Source: CAZNNH01 sp964574335 (GTDB lineage: Bacteria > Acidobacteriota > Vicinamibacteria > Fen-336). Taken from it: 21,906 nt of DNA. Positions 1 through 7,287 of this stretch are shown here, one piece after another; the stretch's first letter is position 1; each line of letters starts with the position of its first letter. Made by a program: the position numbers and the translations under genes. A model generated the notes under the pieces. That model had not been told where the DNA came from and ran no database searches. It worked only from the letters and a program-made list of their open reading frames with translations. The stretch is from positions 1 through 21,906 of the forward strand of contig CAZNNH010000100.1 in assembly GCA_964574335.1 (NCBI GenBank), in the 5' to 3' direction.

Positions 1-1
1 C

Positions 2-64
2 TCCGCCCGGGGCGTTCCCGGGAATCGGTCGCTGGTCGGAGAGGTCGACGAGCGGGCCGCCTGA
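2..64 (+). CDS. possible C-terminal tail of an upstream gene (partial)
   Basis: One open frame enters from the left edge and stops at TGA 62-64. It gives about 20 residues ending in LVGEVDERAA. The composition is protein-like, but there is too little sequence to recognise a family. In DNA this GC-rich a 60-base open frame can occur by chance, so this is only a candidate for the end of a gene lying upstream on the same strand. Confidence 0.25.
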   Translation, partial: SARGVPGNRSLVGEVDERAA

Positions 65-343
65 CTCGCCCAACGGTCACGCCACCTCGATCCCGGTGGC
101 GACCAGCAGGCCACTCCCGGCGCGGCGGCGACGGTGGGCGTGCGTAGGGGCCGCTGGCCGAGCCATTGCCCCGCTCGTCGACTTGCGGTGGCAGACGGCC
201 GCCCGAGTGTCTACCCTAGCTCGCCCATGTTCGCGTCCGCGGTCTCCCGTCGGAACGAGGCCGTTACAATGGCCCGAATGCCTGGTGGCCCCCGGCCGCC
301 TGCTGCGGGCTGCGCCCCGGGGGCCTGGAGGTTGGCCCGGATC
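65..343. other. intergenic region before the sensor kinase; weak hairpin and one -10-like box
   Basis: No convincing gene is visible here. Bases 80-86 and 95-101 form a 7-bp inverted repeat with an 8-base loop, which could end transcription of the gene stopping at 64, but no T-run follows. TACAAT at 265-270 is AT-rich for this DNA and matches a -10 box at five of six bases. It lies 73 bases before the kinase start. No good -35 hexamer stands at the right distance, so the promoter reading is weak. Confidence 0.3.
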
Positions 344-1402
344 GTGAACGTGTTCTCCAAGAAGAGCGCCCTGACGGCCCTGGCCCTGCTGCTGGGTTGG
401 ATCATCTGGGCTGCGATCAACTTGGTCGCATGGCTGACCAAGGGATCTGTGGAGCGCGTCTACGCGATCCAGTATCACTCGCTGGACGCGATCTCGGGGA
501 TGCTGGTGAGCGTGGTCCTCCTCGCGCTGCTGGCTCCCGTGCGCCGCAGGCTGCCGACCTATCGGTTCGTCCTGCTGACCGCCGCCGTGTGCGGCCTCGC
601 GGGAGCGGGCCGGTTCGTTGCCCTTCAGGGCATGCTCCAGCTCGCTGGTGCGAGGGACAGCCTCAGCCTGGACTGGGGGGGACTCTTGGTCGGGGGTGGG
701 CTCGCCGGCGGGGGCAGGCTGGGGTTGTTCCTTCTGCTGGCCTTCGCCGTCGACCAGGGGATCGAGCTGGCGGCACAGAGAGAGACGGCCGCGCGCGCCA
801 CCGCGCTGGCCCAGCAGGCTCAGCTCCAGATGTTGCGCTACCAGCTCAACCCGCACTTCCTCTTCAATGCGCTCAACTCGATCCGCGCCATGATCCTGGA
901 AGACGGCTCCCGGGCTCGGGATATGGTCACGGAGCTGGCCGAGTTCCTGCGCTACTCCCTGGACGGGGGAGAGCAGGAGAGCACCATCGACGACGAGCTG
1001 CAGGCAATCGACAACTACCTGGCGATCCAGCGGATTCGCTTCGAGGAGCGCCTCGAGGTGAACATGGCCATCGACGCGGCGGCCCGCGGGGCGACGGTCC
1101 CCTGCTTCCTGATCCATCCGCTGGTCGAGAACGCCGTCAAGCACGGCATGCGGACGAGCGCCATGCCCCTGCGTCTCGAGATCGAGGTCCGGAGGCGGCT
1201 GGAAGCCGTCTCGGTGCGGGTGTCGAACACGGGGCGGCTCGCCGACGCCTTGCCCAGGACTGACACGCCGCGCGACGGCACCGGCACGGGCGTCAAGAAC
1301 ATCGCGCAGCGCCTGAAGCTGGCCTTTCCCGGCCGTCATTCGTTCGGCATCGAGGAGCGGGACGGCTGGGTCCATGCTCGGCTGCGCCTGGAGCAGGACT
1401 GA
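344..1402 (+). CDS. LytS/YehU-type membrane sensor histidine kinase
   Basis: This is a 352-residue inner-membrane sensor kinase of the His_kinase (LytS-like) family, which phosphorylates a partner LytTR response regulator. The first ~145 residues hold about four hydrophobic membrane segments and no recognisable periplasmic sensor domain, followed by a short helical linker. The H-box reads LNPHFLFNALNS, with the phospho-accepting His at residue 171. The N-box is HPLVENAVKHG (Asn263) and the G-box is GTGTGVKN (about 312-318), so the catalytic parts look complete. The GTG start at 344 is preferred because GGAGG lies at 327-331 and the first membrane helix starts a few residues later. The frame is open upstream to 134, but that extension is Arg/Pro-rich and looks non-coding. 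The regulator gene begins 10 bases after the stop. The signal sensed cannot be told from the sequence. Confidence 0.88.
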   Translation: MNVFSKKSALTALALLLGWIIWAAINLVAWLTKGSVERVYAIQYHSLDAISGMLVSVVLLALLAPVRRRLPTYRFVLLTAAVCGLAGAGRFVALQGMLQLAGARDSLSLDWGGLLVGGGLAGGGRLGLFLLLAFAVDQGIELAAQRETAARATALAQQAQLQMLRYQLNPHFLFNALNSIRAMILEDGSRARDMVTELAEFLRYSLDGGEQESTIDDELQAIDNYLAIQRIRFEERLEVNMAIDAAARGATVPCFLIHPLVENAVKHGMRTSAMPLRLEIEVRRRLEAVSVRVSNTGRLADALPRTDTPRDGTGTGVKNIAQRLKLAFPGRHSFGIEERDGWVHARLRLEQD

Positions 1403-1412
1403 ACGACCAAGG

Positions 1413-2138
1413 ATGACGACACACAAGGCCCTGGTCGTCGATGACGAGCGGCTTGCCCGCCGCGAGCTGATCTACCTCCTCCGGGCGCATCCGGAGATCG
1501 AGGTCGTGGCGGAGGCGGCGACGCTCGCCGAGGCGCTGGAGGCGATGGTCCGGACGAGTCCCGAGCTGCTCTTCCTGGACGTCCAGCTTCCCGGAGAGAC
1601 GGCTTTCGACCTCTTCGATCGCGCCGACGTCCTCGCCCACGTCGTCTTCGTTACCGCCTTCGACCAGTTCGCGGTCCGGGCGTTCGAGGTGAATGCCCTC
1701 GACTACCTGGTCAAGCCCGTCAATCCGCAGCGCCTGGGCCAGGCCATCTCCCGGTTCCTGACTCGGACCGGCCCGCCGGTCCCCGAGAAGGCCCGGCTCC
1801 ACTACGAAGACTCGATCCTGCTCCACATCGGCGAGACCCCGCGCTTCGTCAAGCTGGCCTCGATCGTGTGCGTCCTGGCCGAGGGCGACTACACGCGGGT
1901 CGTCACCACCTCGGGACCGCTCGGCCTGGTGCTTCGTCCCCTGAGAGACTGGGAGCGGGTCCTGCCGGAGCGCCACTTCCACCGGATACACCGATCGACC
2001 CTGATCAACTGCGAGCAGGTGGTCAAGATCGAGCCCTGGTTCTCCGGCTCCTACCGCGTCCACCTGCGCGGCCTGGAGGAGCCCGTCAACATGAGCCGGC
2101 GCCACGCCAGCGCCTTTCGCAGCCGCTTCGAGCTGTAG
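1413..2138 (+). CDS. LytTR-family response regulator
   Basis: This is a 241-residue cytoplasmic DNA-binding response regulator (LytT/AlgR class), partner of the kinase just upstream. The receiver domain covers residues 4-120. It has the acidic pair D10-D11, the phospho-acceptor Asp56 in FLDVQLPG, the switch Thr81 and Lys101 in DYLVKP. A LytTR DNA-binding domain covers about 135-241, including the family pattern FHRIHRSTLIN followed by a GSYRV strand. The ATG at 1413 is chosen because the receiver fold begins at once (ALVVDDE); the frame extends upstream into the kinase gene. Only 10 bases separate it from the kinase stop, so the two are almost certainly co-transcribed. LytTR regulators usually bind paired direct repeats at target promoters; I did not find such a pair here, so the targets are probably elsewhere. 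Confidence 0.92.
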   Translation: MTTHKALVVDDERLARRELIYLLRAHPEIEVVAEAATLAEALEAMVRTSPELLFLDVQLPGETAFDLFDRADVLAHVVFVTAFDQFAVRAFEVNALDYLVKPVNPQRLGQAISRFLTRTGPPVPEKARLHYEDSILLHIGETPRFVKLASIVCVLAEGDYTRVVTTSGPLGLVLRPLRDWERVLPERHFHRIHRSTLINCEQVVKIEPWFSGSYRVHLRGLEEPVNMSRRHASAFRSRFEL

Positions 2139-2147
2139 CCCGAGCTA

Positions 2148-2167
2148 CTCGCTGCGTTCTCAGCGAG
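2148..2167 (+). terminator. candidate terminator hairpin after the two-component genes
   Basis: CTCGCTG (2148-2154) and CAGCGAG (2161-2167) form a perfect 7-bp stem with a 6-base loop, nine bases after the regulator stop and ahead of the convergent gene that ends at 2242. No U-tract follows, as is common in high-GC genomes. The position supports a terminator, but the short stem leaves real doubt. Confidence 0.4.
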
Positions 2168-2241
2168 CCGCGCTCCCTCGGGCAGGAGAGGCCAGGGGAG
2201 CGACCAATGGGCTTGTTTCGCGGTCGCGCTTTCGGGAGCCC

Positions 2242-3111
2242 TCAGCCGCGGACCAGCGGCCGGGTCAGGCAGGTCGGGCCGCCGGCGCCCTTGAGGGCGA
2301 TCTCCCGTCCCTCGAACGTGTGTACCTCGCAGCCGGCGCGCTCCAGCCGGCGGCGGGTCTCGGGGTTCCCCTCCAGCATCACGCAGACGCGGGGCGCCAC
2401 GGCCAGAACGTTACAGCCGAGGCTCTCGTGCTCGCCCTCGGCTTCCTCGACCAGCTCCAGGCGCCGGGCCAGCAGCCACTGCCGGAACGGTACCGGTAGC
2501 AGCGGCGAGTGGACCACAGCCAGGTCGTCGTCGAGCGGGCTGATCAGCGACATCAGGTGGAGGACGTCCTTGGGTCCCTTCCAGTGAGGTAGCGGCACCG
2601 CCCGAACCTCGTCGACGTCGCTACCCAGGAGGGCCCGGAGCTGCCGGATCCCGGCGGCGTCGCTGCGGTAGCCCTCCCCGACCAGCAGGGTGCGCTCGTC
2701 GAGCCAGACGGCATCGCCGCCTTCCACGTGCCCGGGCCCCTCGATCGCTCCCAGGATCGGGACCCCGTTCGCCTTCAGGAACGTGGCCGCCGCGCTCGGC
2801 TCGCCGTGGCGCTGCGGCTTGCCCATCCGGGCCAGGACCACGCCGCGTGACGCCGAGAGCAGCGGGTCGTGGACGTAGATCGAGTCCAGCCCCACCCCGT
2901 CCGCCTCGGGGAGAAAGAGCATCTCGAGCCCGAAGCCCGAGAGCAGCTCGACCAGGCGGTCGTACTCCTCGATGGCCCGACCGAGGTCCGGCGCCGACGT
3001 ATACCCCAGGGCGCGCCACTCGGCCTCGATGCGCGTCGGGTCGCGGAAGGCCTGGCGCGGGTGCTTGAGCAGCAGGCGTCGGATCGGCGCTACGTTGGAT
3101 TGGCGGCTCAT
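2242..3111 (-). CDS. dimethylarginine dimethylaminohydrolase (DDAH)-like guanidino hydrolase
   Basis: This is a 289-residue cytosolic enzyme of the pentein (amidinotransferase) superfamily. Known DDAHs hydrolyse N-methylated arginines to citrulline and methylamines. The catalytic layout is visible: HVEGGD (Glu130, Asp133), His185 in DVLHLMSLISPLDDD, and Cys281 in PTCLTRPL near the C-terminus. The length is slightly above the ~255 residues of well-studied bacterial DDAHs. The ATG at 3111 gives a sensible N-terminus (NVAPIRRLLLKHP), although its ribosome site is poor. It is transcribed away from the B12 operon, and its start lies only ~12 bases from that operon's -35 candidate. No other arginine-related gene is nearby. 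An arginine deiminase-like or other guanidine substrate is possible; the family call is firm, the substrate less so. Confidence 0.88.
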   Translation of the reverse strand: MSRQSNVAPIRRLLLKHPRQAFRDPTRIEAEWRALGYTSAPDLGRAIEEYDRLVELLSGFGLEMLFLPEADGVGLDSIYVHDPLLSASRGVVLARMGKPQRHGEPSAAATFLKANGVPILGAIEGPGHVEGGDAVWLDERTLLVGEGYRSDAAGIRQLRALLGSDVDEVRAVPLPHWKGPKDVLHLMSLISPLDDDLAVVHSPLLPVPFRQWLLARRLELVEEAEGEHESLGCNVLAVAPRVCVMLEGNPETRRRLERAGCEVHTFEGREIALKGAGGPTCLTRPLVRG

Positions 3112-3123
3112 CTTCTTCGTATG

Positions 3124-3153
3124 TTGACACGCGGTCCGGGGTGCTGTCAGACT
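3124..3153 (+). promoter_or_regulatory. btuB: candidate sigma-70 promoter for the B12 uptake operon
   Basis: A perfect TTGACA lies at 3124-3129, with CAGACT at 3148-3153 after an 18-base spacer. The -10 is poor (three of six) and the -35 is ideal. Transcription would start near 3160, just before the first riboswitch helix at 3163. That fit is the main support. The -35 also lies within the 5' flank of the divergent DDAH-like gene. Confidence 0.5.
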
Positions 3154-3162
3154 CCTGCTGTC

Positions 3163-3344
3163 GTCAGGGTGCTCTCGCCGTGAGGGCTAAGAGGGAAGCA
3201 GGTCGAAGGCCTGCGCGGTCCCGCCACTGTAGCCGGCAAGTCGGATCTTCTGGGCCAGGGTTGGCCCGCCACTCGGGGACACGGAGCTCTGGGGAAGGCG
3301 GAAGAGACGACGCTCGAGCCGGAAGCCAGGAAACCTGCCCTGAC
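3163..3344 (+). promoter_or_regulatory. cobalamin riboswitch (aptamer)
   Basis: This is a B12-sensing leader RNA. The conserved core is easy to read: GAGGGAA (3191-3197), GGTCCCGCCACTGTA (3217-3231), a second GCCACT (3268-3273), GGGGAAGGCGG (3291-3301) and the B12 box GCCAGGAAACCTGCC (3325-3339). The closing helix P1 is perfect over 7 bp, GTCAGGG at 3163-3169 with CCCTGAC at 3338-3344. It sits in the 5' leader of a BtuB-like receptor gene, the commonest target of this class, and should repress the operon when cobalamin is abundant. About 117 bases of leader remain before the start codon. Confidence 0.95.
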
Positions 3345-3442
3345 CTGAATCGGTCCTGAGGCTTCTCGCGTGAAGGAGCTACGGATGTCACCTTTCCCGA
3401 TCGACGGGAGGGTTCCCTCCGCCTCTGGTTCACCCCTCGGGC

Positions 3443-3454
3443 CTCCGCAAGGAG
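3443..3454 (+). promoter_or_regulatory. ribosome site in a small sequestering hairpin (possible riboswitch output)
   Basis: The ribosome site AAGGAG (3449-3454) lies 7 bases before the receptor ATG. CTCC (3443-3446) can pair with GGAG (3451-3454) around a GCAA loop, a stable GNRA type, hiding the site. Upstream, GGAGG (3407-3411) can pair either with CCTCC at 3416-3420 or with CCTCC at 3442-3446, which would free the site. This looks like translational control but was judged by eye only. Confidence 0.4.
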
Positions 3455-3461
3455 ACTCGTC

Positions 3462-5693
3462 ATGCCGAAACGTGCCGTGCCTCGCCTTCTGATCCGGGCC
3501 CTTCTTCTGACCCTGCCGCCCTTCCTGTCGGTGTCCCTGGCGGCCGCCGACGAGACCCTACCGTCCGCCACCGGCATCCTCCACACCCACGAAGGCGCGC
3601 CGGTCCCACAGCTCGTCCTGAGCCTGGAGGGACCGTCGGGCAGCCGGTCGCTGGTGACCGGGCCCGCCGGTCGCTTCGAGGTCGCCGGCCTGGCCCCGGG
3701 CGCCTACTTGGTTCGCGCCACCACCCCGGGCTTTCAGCTCGGGGGCACCACCCGCTTCGTGATCGCCGGCCAGCCGGTCGAGCTCGACCTGGTGCTGGAG
3801 CCGTCGCCGATCCGCGAGCAGGTGCTGGTCTCGGCCACCCGCAGCGAGGCGGTCCGCTCCACGCTCGGGGTGAGCGCCACCGTCCTCGACCGCGATCGTA
3901 TCGCGGAGCGGGAGTCCAGCGACCTGCTGCACCTCCTCCAGGAGGTGCCGGGAGTTGCCGTCTCCCGAGCCGGCGGCATGGGGGGCCAGGCCTCGGCCTT
4001 CTTCCGTGGCGGCGAGTCGCGCTTCGTCCGCGTCCTGGTCGACGGGATCCCGGCCAACGAGCCGGGCGGCGCCTTCAACTTCGGCGCGCTCGTCCCCCTG
4101 GAGCTGGAGCGGATCGAGGTGGTGCGCGGGGCCGAGAGCAGCCTCTACGGAACCGACGCCCTGGCGGGCGTGATCGAGATGGTCACCCGTCGCGCCGGGC
4201 GCGACGAGCCGCTTGGCCTCCGCGCCGAGGCGGAAGGCGGGAGCTTCGCCTGGACCCGCATCCAGGGTGCGACCTCGGGCCGCCGGGGCAAGCTCGACTG
4301 GAACCTCGGCGTGCAGCGTCTCGACACCGACAACCAGGTGCCCAACAGCGCCTTCGGGCAGACCTCGCTGGCGACCAGCATCGGCCTCACCCTTTCCGAG
4401 CGCACCGGGCTGCGCTTCTCGCTCCGCCACGACGACGGCAACGTCGGTACGCCGGGCCAGACCGCCTTCGGTCGCCCCGACCGGGACGCGTCCTCCGAGC
4501 GCTCCTTTCTGGCCAGCGGCGTCAGCTTCCGTCACACGGCCCAGCGGATGACCCACGAGATCCGCCTCGGATGGGCCCTGACCGATCAGCTCTCGGTCAA
4601 CCCCGAAGACTCGGGCTGCTACACGCCCGCCTGGCAGGGGCGGGAAAGCCCCTACCCGGTCTGTGACTACACCAACCCCGAGGGTTACCAGAACGACACC
4701 CAGCGCCAGAGCCTCGGCTATCGTGGCGAGCTGCAGGCCGGAAGCCGCCACCTGCTCAGCCTGGGCGCCGACGTGGAGCGCGAGACCGGCGAGCTCGGCG
4801 ATCGCCGCGAGGACCTGCTCTCTCCCGAGCGCACCAACTTCGGCGTGTACCTCCAGGATCGAGCCGTGCTCGGGGACCGGGTCTTCTTCACCCTGGGCGG
4901 GCGGGTCGAGCACAACGACAGCTTCGGCACCGCCGCGGTGCCGCGAGCGGCGGTCGCCTGGCACCTCGGAACCGGCCCCCACGCCACCGTGCTCCGGGCC
5001 AGCGCCGGCGCCGGCATCAAGGAGCCGACCTTCTACGAGTCCTTCGGCGTCTCCTATTACGCCCGCGGCAACCCCGACCTCGCGCCGGAGCGCAGCCGCA
5101 GCTTCGACCTGGGCGTGGAGCAGCACCTGCTGGACGGGCGACTGCGGCTCCAGGCAAGCTTCTTCCACCAGGAGTACCGCGACCAGGTGACCTACACAGT
5201 GACCGACCCCACCACCTTCCAAGGCTCGTATGTCAACCTCGGCAAGAGCCGGGCCCGGGGCATGGAGGCGTCGGCCGAGGCCGCGCCGTCCCCGTGGCTC
5301 GGCCTACGCGCCGAGTACACCTACCTGGAGGGCGAGATCCTGGAGAGCGAAAGCTCCGATCCGGTGATGGCCGAGGGCGCGCCCCTCCTGCGCCGGCCCA
5401 AGCACCAGGCCTCACTGGCGGTGCGCCTGGGAGGCCCGCGGGTGAGCGGGGGCGCCCACCTCTTCTACGTGGGCCGTCGGGCCGACAGCGACTTCCTCGG
5501 CCTCGGCCTGACCGAGAACGGCTCGTACGTCCGCCTCGACGCCCGGTTGCGGGTCCGTCTCCACCGACGCCTCGACGTCTTCGCGGCCGGCGAGAACCTG
5601 CTCGATGAGGACTACCAGGAGGTCCTCGGCTATCCGGCACTGGGGCGTTCGGTGCGGGCGGGCCTGCGCCTCGACACCAGCGGTCGACCGTGA
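3462..5693 (+). CDS. btuB: TonB-dependent outer-membrane cobalamin receptor (BtuB-like)
   Basis: This 743-residue protein is an outer-membrane gated barrel that imports corrinoids with energy from TonB-ExbBD. A Sec signal peptide ends near SLAAAD (residue ~29). Residues ~35-112 form a carboxypeptidase-regulatory-like beta domain, which E. coli BtuB lacks. A TonB box-like stretch follows (EQVLVSAT, 119-126). Then comes the plug, with the family motifs LLQEVPGVAV, FFRGGESRFVRVLVDGIP and IEVVRGAESSLYGTDALAG. The rest is a 22-strand-type barrel. Two cysteines in a probable outer loop (SGCYTP and YPVCDY) could pair. The last strand ends in LRLDTSGRP rather than the usual terminal aromatic residue. 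Its substrate is inferred from the cobalamin riboswitch upstream and from btuFCD downstream. The ATG has a good ribosome site (AAGGAG). Confidence 0.9.
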   Translation: MPKRAVPRLLIRALLLTLPPFLSVSLAAADETLPSATGILHTHEGAPVPQLVLSLEGPSGSRSLVTGPAGRFEVAGLAPGAYLVRATTPGFQLGGTTRFVIAGQPVELDLVLEPSPIREQVLVSATRSEAVRSTLGVSATVLDRDRIAERESSDLLHLLQEVPGVAVSRAGGMGGQASAFFRGGESRFVRVLVDGIPANEPGGAFNFGALVPLELERIEVVRGAESSLYGTDALAGVIEMVTRRAGRDEPLGLRAEAEGGSFAWTRIQGATSGRRGKLDWNLGVQRLDTDNQVPNSAFGQTSLATSIGLTLSERTGLRFSLRHDDGNVGTPGQTAFGRPDRDASSERSFLASGVSFRHTAQRMTHEIRLGWALTDQLSVNPEDSGCYTPAWQGRESPYPVCDYTNPEGYQNDTQRQSLGYRGELQAGSRHLLSLGADVERETGELGDRREDLLSPERTNFGVYLQDRAVLGDRVFFTLGGRVEHNDSFGTAAVPRAAVAWHLGTGPHATVLRASAGAGIKEPTFYESFGVSYYARGNPDLAPERSRSFDLGVEQHLLDGRLRLQASFFHQEYRDQVTYTVTDPTTFQGSYVNLGKSRARGMEASAEAAPSPWLGLRAEYTYLEGEILESESSDPVMAEGAPLLRRPKHQASLAVRLGGPRVSGGAHLFYVGRRADSDFLGLGLTENGSYVRLDARLRVRLHRRLDVFAAGENLLDEDYQEVLGYPALGRSVRAGLRLDTSGRP

Positions 5694-6361
5694 AGACCCT
5701 CCTGGCCTGGAGCAGCGGCAAGGACAGCGCCTGGGCGCTGCACGTGCTGCGGCAGACACCCGACGTGGAGGTGGTCGGCCTGCTGACCAGCTTCAACGCA
5801 AGGTTCCAGCGGGTCTCGATGCACGCCGTCCGCCAGGAGCTGGCTGAGGCGCAGGCCGAGGCCGCGGGCCTGCCGCTGCTCCCGGTCAGGCTGCCGGATC
5901 CGTGCCCCAACCCGACCTACCAGGCGGCCATGGCCCGGGCCAGGGCCGCGGCCCGGGCGGAAGGCGTCGAGGCGGTCGCCTTCGGCGACCTCTTCCTCGA
6001 GGACGTGCGCGAGTACCGCGAGTCCCAGATGCGCGACACCGGGCTGCGAGCGCTGTTCCCGCTGTGGGGTCGGCCGACGGCGACCCTGGCCCAGGAGATG
6101 CAGGCGGGCGGCCTGCGGGCCTTTCTCACCTGCGTCGACCCCCGCGCGCTCTCGCCGAGCTTCGCGGGCCGCCGCTTCGATCGGGCGCTGCTCGAGGAGC
6201 TGCCCGCGACCGTCGACCCCTGCGGCGAGAACGGGGAGTTCCACACCTTCGCCTGGGACGGACCGATGTTCCGCCGGCCGGTGCCCGTGGAGCCAGGGGA
6301 GACCGTCGAGCGCGACGGCTTCGTGTTCACCGACCTCTTCCCGATGGGTCCCGCAGGATGA
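5690..6361 (+). CDS. DUF71/COG2102 PP-loop ATP-binding protein in the B12 operon
   Basis: This 223-residue cytosolic protein belongs to the family of diphthine-ammonia ligase (Dph6). The N-terminal PP-loop reads SSGKDSAWAL (residues ~8-17), which binds ATP for adenylation. The C-terminal family motif GENGEFHTFAWDGPMF is present. Bacteria lack diphthamide, so the eukaryotic and archaeal role does not apply. Published comparative genomics of DUF71 proposed a bacterial subgroup linked to B12 salvage, and this copy fits: it lies between btuB and btuF under a cobalamin riboswitch. A plausible role is remaking or breaking an amide bond of an imported corrinoid, but this is inferred. The GTG start at 5690 overlaps the receptor stop (GTGA), and its own stop overlaps the btuF start. 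Confidence 0.88.
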   Translation: MKTLLAWSSGKDSAWALHVLRQTPDVEVVGLLTSFNARFQRVSMHAVRQELAEAQAEAAGLPLLPVRLPDPCPNPTYQAAMARARAAARAEGVEAVAFGDLFLEDVREYRESQMRDTGLRALFPLWGRPTATLAQEMQAGGLRAFLTCVDPRALSPSFAGRRFDRALLEELPATVDPCGENGEFHTFAWDGPMFRRPVPVEPGETVERDGFVFTDLFPMGPAG

Positions 6362-7287
6362 CGGTGCGGGTGCCGGCTGGACGACGAGTGGCCACGCTCG
6401 GGATGGCCGGGCCGGGTGCGATGGGTGGTCCGAGGTGGCCCCGGGTCGCCTGGATCGTCGCTGCCCTGCTGGTCGTGGGGACGCTGGCCGGGGCCTCCGA
6501 CGCCAAGCCGCAGCGGATCGCGTCGCTCAACCTCACCGCCGACGAGATCCTGGTCGAGATCGTCCCGCTGCGGCGTCTGGTGGCGGCCACCCGGGCGGCC
6601 GACGACCCCGAGAGCTCGAACATCGTCGGACGTATCCCGCCCTCGGTGCCGCGCTTCTTCCGCGCCGACCTGGAGCGGTTGGTGGCGCTCCAGCCGGACC
6701 TGGTGGTGGTGTCCGAGTACACGGACGCGGACTTCCTGAGGGCCCTCGAGCGCTCCGGGCTCCGCTACCACCGGATGCGGGGGCTCGACTCGATGGCCGG
6801 CTTCCGCGCCGCCCTCGTCGCGCTGGGGGCGGCGGTGGGCGAGCCGGAGGCCGCCGAGCGCCTGGCTCGCGATTACGACCGGAGGCTGAAACGGATCGCC
6901 TCTCGGCTGCAGGGTCTCTCCCGGCCCCGGGTGCTGTACTGGTCCAACCCCTTCGCTGCCGGCGGGGGGACCGCCATCGGCGCCCTGATCGAGTGCGCCG
7001 GCGGCCGCAACGTGGGGCGCGAGCTGGGGCTCGAGGGCCTGGTGCCGATGGGCGCTGAGCGCGCCTTTGCGTCCGACCCCGACGCCGTCCTCGTCGCCAC
7101 CAGCCCGGACGGCAGCGAAGACCGGGCGCTCCGAGATCACCCGCTGCTCTCGCAGCTCCGTGCGGTTCGGGCAGGCCACGTGGTCGGCTTGCCCACCCAC
7201 CTGCTGGTGAGCCTGAGCCATCATGCGGCCACCGCCTGCGAAGAGCTGGCCCAGCGCCTCCACCCGGAGCTCACGCGCAAGCCATGA
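6358..7287 (+). CDS. btuF: periplasmic cobalamin-binding protein of an ABC importer (BtuF-like)
   Basis: This protein of up to 309 residues is of the Peripla_BP_2 family, which captures the corrinoid in the periplasm and docks on BtuC. A hydrophobic signal segment (WIVAALLVVGTLAG) begins about 26 residues in. The mature part opens with PQRIASLNLTADEILVEIVP, typical of the family, followed by LVALQPDLVVVSEYT and, in the second lobe, RPRVLYWSNPFAAGGGTAIG. The long helix joining the lobes matches AAERLARDYDRRLKRIASRL. The ATG at 6358 overlaps the upstream stop (ATGA) and fits the coupling seen across the operon. A start at 6421 would give a more typical signal peptide and remains possible. There is no lipobox cysteine, so it should be soluble. 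The ligand is inferred from the riboswitch. Confidence 0.88.
   Translation: MTVRVPAGRRVATLGMAGPGAMGGPRWPRVAWIVAALLVVGTLAGASDAKPQRIASLNLTADEILVEIVPLRRLVAATRAADDPESSNIVGRIPPSVPRFFRADLERLVALQPDLVVVSEYTDADFLRALERSGLRYHRMRGLDSMAGFRAALVALGAAVGEPEAAERLARDYDRRLKRIASRLQGLSRPRVLYWSNPFAAGGGTAIGALIECAGGRNVGRELGLEGLVPMGAERAFASDPDAVLVATSPDGSEDRALRDHPLLSQLRAVRAGHVVGLPTHLLVSLSHHAATACEELAQRLHPELTRKP

Noticed and set aside
183..217. TTGCGG ... TACCCT as a promoter for the sensor kinase
   Set aside because: The spacer is 23 bases, too long for a sigma-70 promoter, and both boxes are imperfect.
77..1426. Long - strand open frame opposite the sensor kinase
   Set aside because: It has low-complexity Arg/Gln/Pro composition and no motif, while the + strand frame contains a complete histidine kinase.
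3558..5222. Long open frame of 554 codons on the - strand opposite the receptor gene
   Set aside because: Its composition is Gly/Ala/Glu/Val-rich with no domain, it lies fully antisense to a well-supported receptor, and such shadow frames are expected in DNA with this codon bias.
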